A DNA stretch of 11,663 nt from Deltaproteobacteria bacterium (GTDB taxonomy: Bacteria > Myxococcota_A > UBA9042 > DTJE01): contig JADHTP010000077.1 of the NCBI GenBank assembly GCA_016784945.1, positions 1 through 11,663 of the forward strand, in the 5' to 3' direction. The translations under genes and the position numbers were made by a program. The notes beneath the pieces are model-generated. The model had not been told where the DNA came from, ran no database searches, and saw nothing but the letters and a program-made list of their open reading frames with translations. This document shows positions 1 to 7,697 of the stretch, one piece after another. The stretch's first letter is position 1; every line of letters begins with the position of its first letter.

Positions 1-3000
1 TCGTCATCGCAGACGAGGGGCAGGGCGTCCTGGCAACCGTTGGCGGGATCACAGGTCTCGAGGCCGTTGCAGGCGTCGCCGTCCGAACAGTCGACGGGAG
101 TGCCGCTCACGCACCCCGTGGCCGCCTCGCAGGTCTCGATGCCGGTGCAGACGTCGTTGTCATCACACGTCAACGGCGTGCCGTCCACGCAGCCCGTCAC
201 CGGGTCGCAGGTCTCTACGCCATTGCACGCATCGCTGTCGTCACAAGCCAGCGCCGTGCCGTCCATGCATCCGACGGCGGGATCGCAGGTCTCGGTCCCG
301 GTGCAGAGGTCATTGTCGTCGCACTTCAGCGCTGTGCCGTCCACGCAGCCCGTCACCGGGTCGCAGGTCTCCACGCCGTTGCACGCATTGCTGTCGTCGC
401 AGGGCAATGGCGTGCCGGCCACGCAGCCGACGGCGGAATCGCAGGTCTCGGTCCCGGTGCAGAGGTCTTCATCGTCGCATTGCAGGGGATTGCCCGCCAT
501 GCAGCCCGCCAGGCTGTCGCAGGTCTCCACGCCGTTGCAGGCATCGCTGTCGTCACAGGACAGCGGCGTGCCGGCCATGCAACCCACGGCGGGATCGCAG
601 ATCTCGTCGCCATTGCAGGCGTCGCCGTCATCGCAGGTCGGCGGAGTTCCATCCTGGCATCCCAGGTTCTGGACGCAGGTTTCCAATCCGTTGCAGGCAT
701 CCGCGTCGTCGCAAACCAGCGGTTCTCCGGCCAGGCATCCGTCCACCGGGTGACAGGTCTCCGTGCCGTTGCACGGATCACCATCATCGCAGATCGGGGC
801 GGTGCCGGCGACGCAACCCGTCGCCACGTCGCATGTTTCCTTTCCGTTGCACACATCCCCGTCGTCACAGTCGGCATCCACGGCCGCGAACAGGCACATC
901 TCTTCCACGAGGTCGCAGGTGTCCTCGGTACACGGCACGCCGTCGTCACAATCGCCATCGCCCTGGCAGTCGGTAGAGCACCCTCCCGAGACGCACTGCC
1001 CCCATTCACCGGCAACGGTCTGACACGGATCCCCCTCGTTGGCCGACTCGACCACGCAACCCGAAACGGGATTGCAGTACGTGTCGGTACAGGGGTTCTC
1101 GTCGCTGCAATCGGGGGCCACGCCCGCCTGGCATCCTTCCACCGGGTCGCAGGTCTCCACGCCGTTGCAAGCGTCATTGTCGTCGCAGGCAAGCCCGTTT
1201 CCGGGCAGGCATCCATCGTCGGCATCACAGGTCTCTTGGCCGTTGCACACGTCGCCATCGTCGCAGACAGGGGGGATCCCGTCACTGCACCCGTCGCCGG
1301 TGACGCAGACCTCCAGCCCGTTACAGGCATCCCCGTCACTGCAGTCCAGGGGTGTGCCGGCCACGCAACCGGCAACGGGATCGCATGACGCCTGACCCGT
1401 GCACAGATCGCCGTCGTCGCAGAGTTCGTCCACGGTCTCGAACACGCACTCGGCAAACAGGTCATTGCAGCTGTCCAGGGTGCAGCCGACGCCGTCGTCG
1501 CATTCGTTGTCGGACTGGCAGCCCAGGACGCATTCCCCCTGGATGCAGACCCCATCCTGGCCCGTGGCCAAAGTGCAGGTCTCCCCCTCGTTGGAGTTCG
1601 GGTTGGAGCACCCCGTCACCATGTCACACAGGTCGGCGGTGCATTCCGTGCCATCGACGCAGTCCAACGGAGTCCCGGGCTGACACCCCGTCAAGGAATC
1701 GCAGGCTTCCACACCGTTGCACACGTCATTGTCGCTGCAAACGGGAGGCGTCCCCTGCTGGCATCCCATGGCCCCATCGCAGGTTTCCAGTCCGTTGCAC
1801 GCGTCCTTGTCGTTGCAGATCAGTGGAGTACCCGCCACGCATCCCAACGCCGCGTCGCAGGTCTCAGCCCCGTTGCACAGGTCGTTGTCGTCGCAGACGG
1901 GAGGCGTCCCCGGCTGGCATCCCGTGGCCCCATCGCAGGACTCCACGCCGGTACACGCGTCCTGGTCGTCGCAGACGAGCGGAGTACCCGCCACGCATCC
2001 CGCCATCGGGTTGCAGATTTCCAGACCGTTGCAGATGTTCAGGTCATCACAAATCATCATGGGGCCCTGGGCCTGGCATTGCCCACCCTGGCACAGAGAC
2101 TCCAGGGTGCACACGTCGCCGTCGTCACAGGGTTCGTTTTCGGCGATCGCCACCTGGCCGCAGGTCCCGTCCGCCGGGTCGCAGACCGACTCGAGGCAGT
2201 CCGTATCGTCAACTGTGTCGCAAAACACCAGGGTGGCCGGGTCCACTACGCACTGATCCAGCAGACAGACCAGCGTTCCGTTGCAGGCGTTGCCGTCTTC
2301 GAACTCGTCGCAATCTTCGTCCGCTTCGCAACCACAATCGATGGTGGCTTTCCCGACGCACTGGAACGCCAGGCACACGTCCCCCTGGGTACATTCGTTG
2401 CCGTCATCGCAATCGGCCTCGTTGGCCGTGAACACGCAGCCCCCCTCGGAGGAAACGCACTCTTCGTCGGAGCAGGGATTCTGGTCGTCGCACACCAGGT
2501 CCACCGGGCCGGCGCAGGCGCCATCGAAGCAGACATCGTCCAGGGTGCACGGGTCCTTGTCATCGCAGGAGGTCCCGTTGGTGACGGGCGACTCCACGCA
2601 GGATCCCGTGGCCGGCTGGCACTCGATGGATTTACAGGGGTCGCTTGAACGTCCTATGCACTGGATGATGGACAACGCGTTGACACTGCAGAAATTGGCA
2701 TCGCAGACCAGCACACCGTTGCACAGGTCCCCGTCCTCTAGGGGCAGGCAGTCGGCATCTTCCTGGCAGTCGCACTGATTGTCACTGCCCATGCACTCCC
2801 CGTTCAGGCAGTTATCCACCAGGGTGCAGTCGGTCCCGTCGTCACAGGGCGCCTGGTTGTCGACGAAAAGGCAGCCAAGGTCCTTGTCGCAGGAGTCGTC
2901 GGTGCAGACGTTGCCGTCATCGCACACCACGGCATCACCCACGCATTCACCCGCCTTGCAGACACCCTCGGGCTTTTCACATTCGCTTCGCGGCTTGCAG

Positions 3001-3413
3001 GGCGTGCCGTCGGGGAAGTCGGCCAGCACACACTGGCCCGTGGGCTGGTGACAGAAGTATCCCGAACAGTTCCAGGCCTTGGTGAAGTCCGGCCCCTGCT
3101 CGCAGTCCTCGTTCTCCACGCAGGGTTGCGGGGGCAGTTCCTGGCCCGGATCCTGGAGATCGCCGGGGTCCGCCAGGCCATCATCCAGGGCTTCGTCCTT
3201 GCCCGGATCGAAGGTTTCCTTGACATCGACAAGGTCGGGGACGACCACGCCCTCTTCGGCCACCACGTCAATGCCGGTTTCCAGGGGCACGTCCAGCAGC
3301 GCCCCTTCGTCACCGCTGTCCTTCGCGCCGGTGTCGTCCGATTCACCTGACCCACCCCCGCAGGCGAGGACCAGTGGCAGTGCCAACAGGCAGCAGATCA
3401 TCTTCACTTGCAT
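1..3413 (-). CDS. Large cysteine-rich repeat lipoprotein, C-terminus beyond window
   Basis: The frame is open without a stop from the ATG at 3413 to the window edge (1137 codons plus two bases). I chose this ATG because GGAGG at 3423-3419 lies 5 nt upstream; an in-frame ATG at 3425 has no such site. The N-terminus is a short lipoprotein signal: Lys4, a hydrophobic stretch, then a V-L-A-C lipobox with Cys18 as the likely lipidated residue. Residues 19-97 form a Cys-free acidic linker (about 23 Asp/Glu against 3 Lys). From residue 98 onward the chain is packed with Cys and Asp. Three blocks (residues 455-584, 665-768, 849-1134) are exact 26-residue repeats of the form C-D-D-x-D-x-C-N/T-G-x-E-T-C-D-x3-G-C-x-x-G-T-P-x2. 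Looser Cys-rich units lie before and between them. The spacing resembles the Cys repeats of Dictyostelium extracellular matrix proteins and myxobacterial Cys-rich repeat proteins. Likely role: disulfide-stiffened surface stalk, adhesin or matrix protein, possibly binding calcium through Asp (inference). The specific function is unknown. Confidence 0.88.
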   Translation of the reverse strand, partial: MQVKMICCLLALPLVLACGGGSGESDDTGAKDSGDEGALLDVPLETGIDVVAEEGVVVPDLVDVKETFDPGKDEALDDGLADPGDLQDPGQELPPQPCVENEDCEQGPDFTKAWNCSGYFCHQPTGQCVLADFPDGTPCKPRSECEKPEGVCKAGECVGDAVVCDDGNVCTDDSCDKDLGCLFVDNQAPCDDGTDCTLVDNCLNGECMGSDNQCDCQEDADCLPLEDGDLCNGVLVCDANFCSVNALSIIQCIGRSSDPCKSIECQPATGSCVESPVTNGTSCDDKDPCTLDDVCFDGACAGPVDLVCDDQNPCSDEECVSSEGGCVFTANEADCDDGNECTQGDVCLAFQCVGKATIDCGCEADEDCDEFEDGNACNGTLVCLLDQCVVDPATLVFCDTVDDTDCLESVCDPADGTCGQVAIAENEPCDDGDVCTLESLCQGGQCQAQGPMMICDDLNICNGLEICNPMAGCVAGTPLVCDDQDACTGVESCDGATGCQPGTPPVCDDNDLCNGAETCDAALGCVAGTPLICNDKDACNGLETCDGAMGCQQGTPPVCSDNDVCNGVEACDSLTGCQPGTPLDCVDGTECTADLCDMVTGCSNPNSNEGETCTLATGQDGVCIQGECVLGCQSDNECDDGVGCTLDSCNDLFAECVFETVDELCDDGDLCTGQASCDPVAGCVAGTPLDCSDGDACNGLEVCVTGDGCSDGIPPVCDDGDVCNGQETCDADDGCLPGNGLACDDNDACNGVETCDPVEGCQAGVAPDCSDENPCTDTYCNPVSGCVVESANEGDPCQTVAGEWGQCVSGGCSTDCQGDGDCDDGVPCTEDTCDLVEEMCLFAAVDADCDDGDVCNGKETCDVATGCVAGTAPICDDGDPCNGTETCHPVDGCLAGEPLVCDDADACNGLETCVQNLGCQDGTPPTCDDGDACNGDEICDPAVGCMAGTPLSCDDSDACNGVETCDSLAGCMAGNPLQCDDEDLCTGTETCDSAVGCVAGTPLPCDDSNACNGVETCDPVTGCVDGTALKCDDNDLCTGTETCDPAVGCMDGTALACDDSDACNGVETCDPVTGCVDGTPLTCDDNDVCTGIETCEAATGCVSGTPVDCSDGDACNGLETCDPANGCQDALPLVCDD
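12..869 (-). repeat. Coding tandem repeat block 3: eleven 78-bp (26-aa) Cys-rich units
   Basis: There are eleven uninterrupted 26-codon units (residues 849-1134 of the lipoprotein), each with four Cys at spacings 5, 5, 5 and 7. Units 5 to 10 (557-90) form three tandem 156-bp doublets: an ACNGVETC unit followed by an [LV]CTG[TI]ETC unit. Nearly identical bases recur at a 156-bp offset, for example the stretches near 181 and 337. The array continues past the left edge. Confidence 0.9.
1110..1421 (-). repeat. Coding tandem repeat block 2: four 78-bp Cys-rich units
   Basis: There are four consecutive 26-codon units (residues 665-768) with the same Cys spacing as the other blocks but more divergent from each other. 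Irregular Cys-rich segments flank the block on both sides (870-1109 and 1422-1661). Those segments contain units with one residue fewer in the second Cys gap, such as CTDTYC and CTADLC in place of the CNGxETC form. Confidence 0.85.
1662..2051 (-). repeat. Coding tandem repeat block 1: five 78-bp Cys-rich units
   Basis: There are five consecutive 26-codon units (residues 455-584). Units 1 and 3 share a GCVAGTPL ending with nearly the same codons, and units 2 and 4 share a GCQxGTPPV ending. Units 1-4 are therefore two 156-bp doublets (2051-1896 and 1895-1740), apparently amplified separately from the doublets in block 3. Confidence 0.87.
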
Positions 3414-3425
3414 CGTGGCCTCCAT

Positions 3426-3587
3426 ACGGACGTGGCTATCCCTGAAATCCAACAGTGCCCTACAATACTAGTGCAGGAATAGCGCACGCATGTCAACCGT
3501 CTTCAGGGGCTTCCCATGCCTTTCAACCCATCATTTCTGGTCATTGGTGCTCTGGATTAGACCCGCATGTTAGGGCACAATCTCCCC
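3426..3587. promoter_or_regulatory. Divergent intergenic region with candidate promoter for the repeat lipoprotein
   Basis: This gap must hold the start sites for the lipoprotein (minus) and pdxA (plus). On the minus strand a perfect TTGACA box (3496-3491) is followed by TAGTAT (3470-3465). The 20-nt spacer is longer than the usual 16-18, so the call is tentative. The 8-mer TAGGGCAC occurs twice, once reading towards each gene (minus 3462-3455, plus 3571-3578), and could be a shared operator or just chance. I found no convincing plus-strand promoter. Confidence 0.3.
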
Positions 3588-4514
3588 ATGGAATCCCCCC
3601 GGACCATCGGAGTGACACTTGGCGACCCGGCCGGCGTGGGCCCGGAGGTCCTGGACGCCGCCCTGTCGTCGGTGGAAACCGGCGCGAAGATCCGCCTCTA
3701 TGGCCCCGACCAGCTGGTCCGGGACCTGGCGAGCCGGCACGCCGACACGACCCCCGTCCCCACCTCGGCGGGACTGGAAGGAGTGACCATCGGCCGCTAT
3801 TCCCGGGCCTCGGGCCAGGCCTCGATGGCCGCGCTGCAGGCCGGGGTAGGTGACCTGTCCGGGGGTGTGCTGGCGGCGCTGGTCACGGGTCCCATCTGCA
3901 AGGTGGCCCTGGGCGAAGCGGGTCTTTCCTTTCCCGGCCAGACCGAGATGGTGGCCGAAGCCACCGGGGCGGACCGTTTCGCCATGATGCTGGCCGGTCC
4001 CCAACTGCGGGTGACCCTGGCCACCACCCACGTAGCCATCCGGGACCTGGCCCGCGTGCTGTCCGCCGGCGCCATTCGCGACGCCGTGGAACTGACCCAC
4101 GGCTTCCTGCGGGACCGCCTGAATGTCACCGTCCCCCGCATCGGGGTCCTGGGTCTCAATCCCCACGCGTCCGACGAGGGTCGGTTCGGGGACGAGGAAG
4201 ACACCCTCATCGAACCCGTGGTGAGTGCCTTGCAAAGCGCTGGCATCCAGGCCGCGGGACCATTGCCGGCCGACACGGCGTTCCACCGGGCGGTCCAGGG
4301 CGAATTCCACGCCCTGGTGGCCATGTACCATGATCAGGGGCTCGGCCCCCTCAAACTCCATCACTTCGCGGATGCCATCAACATCACCCTGGGCCTGCCC
4401 GCCGTCCGTTGCTCCCCGGATCACGGCCCCGCCTTCGATATCGCAGGCAAGGGCCTGGCCGACCCCACCTCCATGGTGGAAGCCCTGCGTTTCGCCGCCT
4501 CGACGATCGCCTGA
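3588..4514 (+). CDS. pdxA: PdxA-family 4-hydroxythreonine-4-phosphate dehydrogenase
   Basis: PdxA oxidises 4-phosphohydroxy-L-threonine with NAD+ in the cytosol in DXP-dependent pyridoxal phosphate synthesis. The protein (308 aa; the family is usually about 330) opens with IGVTLGDPAGVGP, the family N-terminus. The three metal-binding His are H148 (TTHVA), H193 (LNPHA) and H248 (YHDQG). Substrate-site K256, N265 and R274 (CSPDHGPAFDIAGKG region) are present, with the same spacings I recall for E. coli H166, H211, H266, K274, N283 and R292. The residue matching E. coli substrate-binding His136 is Gln here (Q118, PGQTE instead of PGHTE). The GEGGH loop after H193 is SDEGR. The protein may therefore be a paralogue acting on a different phosphorylated hydroxy acid. 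I prefer the ATG at 3588, which puts the family motif next to the start; an in-frame ATG at 3567 adds seven residues. Neither has a strong ribosome binding site. No pdxJ is in view. Confidence 0.88.
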   Translation: MESPRTIGVTLGDPAGVGPEVLDAALSSVETGAKIRLYGPDQLVRDLASRHADTTPVPTSAGLEGVTIGRYSRASGQASMAALQAGVGDLSGGVLAALVTGPICKVALGEAGLSFPGQTEMVAEATGADRFAMMLAGPQLRVTLATTHVAIRDLARVLSAGAIRDAVELTHGFLRDRLNVTVPRIGVLGLNPHASDEGRFGDEEDTLIEPVVSALQSAGIQAAGPLPADTAFHRAVQGEFHALVAMYHDQGLGPLKLHHFADAINITLGLPAVRCSPDHGPAFDIAGKGLADPTSMVEALRFAASTIA

Positions 4515-4531
4515 ATCCATAAGTTCCGGCA

Positions 4532-4560
4532 TTGACATCACCCCGTTCATTGGATAGTCA
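4532..4560 (+). promoter_or_regulatory. Candidate promoter for etfBA
   Basis: A perfect TTGACA (4532-4537) lies 18 bp after the pdxA stop. Downstream, TAGTCA (4555-4560) sits at 17-nt spacing and GATAGT (4553-4558) at 15 nt. Both are weak -10 matches, so the box positions are uncertain. The etf genes need their own start here or read-through from pdxA. No terminator is visible between them. Confidence 0.35.
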
Positions 4561-4576
4561 AAACTGCACGTTTGAA

Positions 4577-4592
4577 GGCACACTGGTGTGCC
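4577..4592. promoter_or_regulatory. Perfect 16-bp palindrome upstream of etfB, candidate operator
   Basis: GGCACACTGGTGTGCC consists of 7-bp inverted arms around a TG centre. It lies just after the candidate promoter and 15 bp before the etfB ribosome binding site, a position suited to a dimeric repressor. No T-run follows, so an intrinsic terminator for pdxA is unlikely. The regulator is unknown. Confidence 0.45.
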
Positions 4593-4619
4593 ACGACGGA
4601 TATAACCGGAGGTGACACC

Positions 4620-5369
4620 GTGAAGATTCTGGTTACAGCAAAAAGGGTCACGGACCCGGATGCGAAGATCAGGGTGAAGCCCGACGGAACCGGCATCGAG
4701 ACAGCAGGTCTCGAGTACAAGCTGAACCCCTTCTGTGAAAACGCAGTGGAGGCGGCCGTCTCCCTCGTGGAACTGAACGGCGGCGAGGCGGTAGCCGTGA
4801 CCATCGGCGATGACGACGCCCTGGTCAATCTGCGGACCGCACTGGCCATGGGCGCCGAGCGCGGCATCCACGTAAAGGCCTCGGACGGCGAACTGGACTC
4901 CGACCTCACGGCACGGATCCTTGCCAAGCTGTACGAGGAAGAAAAACCCGACCTGTTCATCCTGGGCAAACAGGCGGTGGACGGCGACTCGAATCAGGTG
5001 GGCCAGCTCATGGCCGAGTACCTGGACCTGCCCCAGGCCTGTTTCGTTTCCAAGCTCGAGGCCAGCGGCGACCGCCTGCTGATCACCCGCGAGGTGGACG
5101 GCGGCCTGGAAACCCTGGACCTGTCCCTGCCGGCGGTGGTGACGGCGGACCTGAGGCTGAACGAGCCCCGGCTCCCCACGCTGCCCAACGTCCTCAAGGC
5201 CAAGCGGAAACAGGTGGATTCGAAAACCCCCGCCGACCTGGGTGTGGACACCGCACTGAAGGTCGTCACGGTGGCCTACGAGGCCCCCGAGGCGCGTGCC
5301 GGCGGAATCAAGGTCAAGTCAGTCGAGGAACTGGTGGACAAGTTGAAGAACGAAGCCAAGGTCCTCTGA
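4620..5369 (+). CDS. etfB: Electron transfer flavoprotein subunit beta
   Basis: The protein has 249 aa, the normal family length. EtfB binds AMP and, with EtfA, forms the soluble heterodimer that takes electrons from acyl-CoA dehydrogenases and related flavoenzymes, usually passing them to ETF:quinone oxidoreductase. I chose GTG 4620 because GGAGG (4608-4612) lies 7 nt upstream and the product begins MKILVTAKRV. An upstream in-frame ATG at 4572 would run through the palindrome. Visible motifs are KQAVDGDSNQVGQ (118-130, nucleotide-binding loop), the family signature at 157-175 (REVDGGLETLDLSLPAVVT) and the partner-recognition loop with TLPN (187-190) followed by KAKRK. The SNQVGQ form resembles the ordinary, non-bifurcating ETFs of acyl-CoA oxidation, but this reading is from memory and tentative. 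etfA follows after 15 bp, so the two are cotranscribed. Confidence 0.96.
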   Translation: MKILVTAKRVTDPDAKIRVKPDGTGIETAGLEYKLNPFCENAVEAAVSLVELNGGEAVAVTIGDDDALVNLRTALAMGAERGIHVKASDGELDSDLTARILAKLYEEEKPDLFILGKQAVDGDSNQVGQLMAEYLDLPQACFVSKLEASGDRLLITREVDGGLETLDLSLPAVVTADLRLNEPRLPTLPNVLKAKRKQVDSKTPADLGVDTALKVVTVAYEAPEARAGGIKVKSVEELVDKLKNEAKVL

Positions 5370-5384
5370 CCGGAGGGAATTGAA

Positions 5385-6356
5385 ATGGGTGACATACTCG
5401 TTATTGCCGAGACTTACGAGGGCAAGCTGAAAAAGGCGACCCTGTCCTCAATCGCGTTTGCCGGCGAACTGGCCGCCAAGGCGGGAGCCGGGTTCAACGT
5501 CGCGGTGCTGGGAAAGGACATCGGAGATGCCGCCAACGAGGTGGCCGCCTACGGCGCCAAGACGGTGTACACGGTGGACGACCCGGCGCTGGAAAACTAC
5601 GTGGCCGGCACCTGGGCCCGGGTGGTGGCCGACCTGGCCGACCAGACCGGCGCCGACTATGTGGCCGCCACCACGAGCACCTTCGGGCGGGACATCCTGC
5701 CCCGCGTGGCCGCCCGTCTGAACGCCGGCATGGTGTCCGACGTACAGGCCATCGTGGGCGACGCAGCCCCGCTGAAGTACAAGCGGCCCATGTGGGCCGG
5801 CAACGTGATCGGGACGGTGGAAGTCAAGACGGCCAAGGCCGTGTTCAGCGTGCGCGGGACGGACTTCGACGCCGCGGCACCGGCCGGGGGCACTTCTCCC
5901 ATCCAGGCCGGCGGCGTGACGGCCACGGACGACGGAAAGGTGCGCTACGCCGGGTTTGCGGCCACCATCTCGGCGCGGCCCGAGCTGACGGAGGCCGACG
6001 TGGTGGTGGCGGGCGGTCGTGGTCTCAAGGACCAGGAAGGGTTCGACGGCATCATGAATCCACTGGCCGACCATTTCGGCGCCGCCATCGGGGCGACCCG
6101 CGCCGTGGTGGATGCCGGGCTGGCCCCCAACGACCTGCAGGTCGGGCAGACAGGCAAGGTCGTGGCGCCGAATCTTTACATCGCCGTGGCCCTTTCTGGT
6201 GCCATCCAGCACCTGGCCGGCATGAAAAACTCCAAGGTCATCGTGGCCATCAACAAGGACGAAGAGGCCCCGATCTTCTCCGTGGCAGACTACGGCCTGG
6301 TGGCAGACGCCTTCAAGGCAGTCCCCGCGTTCCTCGAACTGGTCAAGAAGGGCTAG
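5385..6356 (+). CDS. etfA: Electron transfer flavoprotein subunit alpha
   Basis: The protein has 323 aa, full length for the family. EtfA carries most of the FAD-binding site of the ETF heterodimer. Residues 1 to about 190 are the N-terminal alpha/beta domain. Residues from about 200 to the end are the FAD domain, with R239 in TRAVVDAG, VGQTGKVV (253-260), SGAIQHLAGM (271-280) and INKDEEAPIF (289-298), all matching the standard FAD contacts. GGAGGG (5372-5377) lies 7 nt before the ATG and 15 bp separate it from etfB, so the two are made together. The gene ends with TAG at 6354-6356, only 4 bp before the first heptamer repeat. It converges on the gamma-lyase gene. No conventional GC stem plus T-run terminator is visible after it. 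Confidence 0.97.
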   Translation: MGDILVIAETYEGKLKKATLSSIAFAGELAAKAGAGFNVAVLGKDIGDAANEVAAYGAKTVYTVDDPALENYVAGTWARVVADLADQTGADYVAATTSTFGRDILPRVAARLNAGMVSDVQAIVGDAAPLKYKRPMWAGNVIGTVEVKTAKAVFSVRGTDFDAAAPAGGTSPIQAGGVTATDDGKVRYAGFAATISARPELTEADVVVAGGRGLKDQEGFDGIMNPLADHFGAAIGATRAVVDAGLAPNDLQVGQTGKVVAPNLYIAVALSGAIQHLAGMKNSKVIVAINKDEEAPIFSVADYGLVADAFKAVPAFLELVKKG

Positions 6357-6360
6357 CGTC

Positions 6361-6385
6361 CGTTAATCGTTAATCGTTAATCGTT
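6361..6385. repeat. Heptamer array 1: (CGTTAAT)x3 plus partial
   Basis: Three perfect CGTTAAT units (6361-6381) are followed by a partial CGTT. The array starts 4 bp after the etfA stop codon and is the first of three 7-bp-period arrays in this convergent intergenic region. Confidence 0.9.
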
Positions 6386-6398
6386 TCAGAGACTACTT

Positions 6399-6455
6399 CG
6401 ATCGATGGTCGATGGTCGATGGTCGATGGTCGATGGTCGATGGTCGATGGTCGAT
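6399..6455. repeat. Heptamer array 2: (CGATGGT)x7
   Basis: Seven perfect tandem CGATGGT units (6403-6451) are flanked by partial CGAT at each end (6399-6402 and 6452-6455). Unit identity is complete, which suggests recent slippage or active copy-number change. About 30 bp of non-heptamer DNA follow (6456-6485), with AGATCCC repeated at 6465-6471 and 6478-6484. Confidence 0.95.
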
Positions 6456-6485
6456 CAAGGTACCAGATCCCTTCATGAGATCCCA

Positions 6486-6555
6486 AACCATTACCCATTA
6501 ACCATAGACCATTATCCATGGACCATTATCCATGGACCATTATCCATGGACTATG
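6486..6555. repeat. Heptamer array 3: ten NNCCATN units with a 14-bp higher-order repeat, inverted relative to array 2
   Basis: Ten 7-bp units run in phase from 6486 to 6555. Units 4-9 (6507-6548) are three perfect copies of GACCATTATCCATG, and the outer units are degenerate (AACCATT, ACCCATT, AACCATA, GACTATG). The reverse complement of the 14-mer matches array 2 at 10 of 14 positions, so arrays 2 and 3 could form a long imperfect stem with a roughly 30-nt loop. The array ends 3 bp before the stop codon of the gamma-lyase gene. Confidence 0.92.
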
Positions 6556-6558
6556 AAC

Positions 6559-7695
<1,137 letters not shown>

Positions 7696-7697
7696 AT

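Noticed and set aside
12..869. CRISPR-like regular repeats
   Set aside because: The 78-bp period has no conserved-repeat/unique-spacer alternation. The repeats are continuous, in frame and conserved at the protein level.
40..1395. Long open plus-strand frames with repeated SQVSxPLQAS-like peptides
   Set aside because: They are antisense readings of the Cys-rich repeat gene. Their periodicity mirrors the 78-bp coding repeat, and the minus frame has the lipoprotein signal, ribosome site and sensible conserved Cys pattern.
3544..3572. Possible plus-strand pdxA promoter TTGGTG ... ATGTTA
   Set aside because: The 17-bp spacing fits, but both boxes match the consensus poorly, so I do not call it.
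4577..4592. Palindrome as a rho-independent terminator of pdxA
   Set aside because: The only loop is 2-4 nt and no T-run follows on either strand. An operator is the better reading.
3570..4871. 433-codon minus-strand open frame opposite pdxA and etfB
   Set aside because: It is a shadow frame in GC-rich DNA. The plus strand encodes clear PdxA and EtfB with catalytic motifs and ribosome sites.
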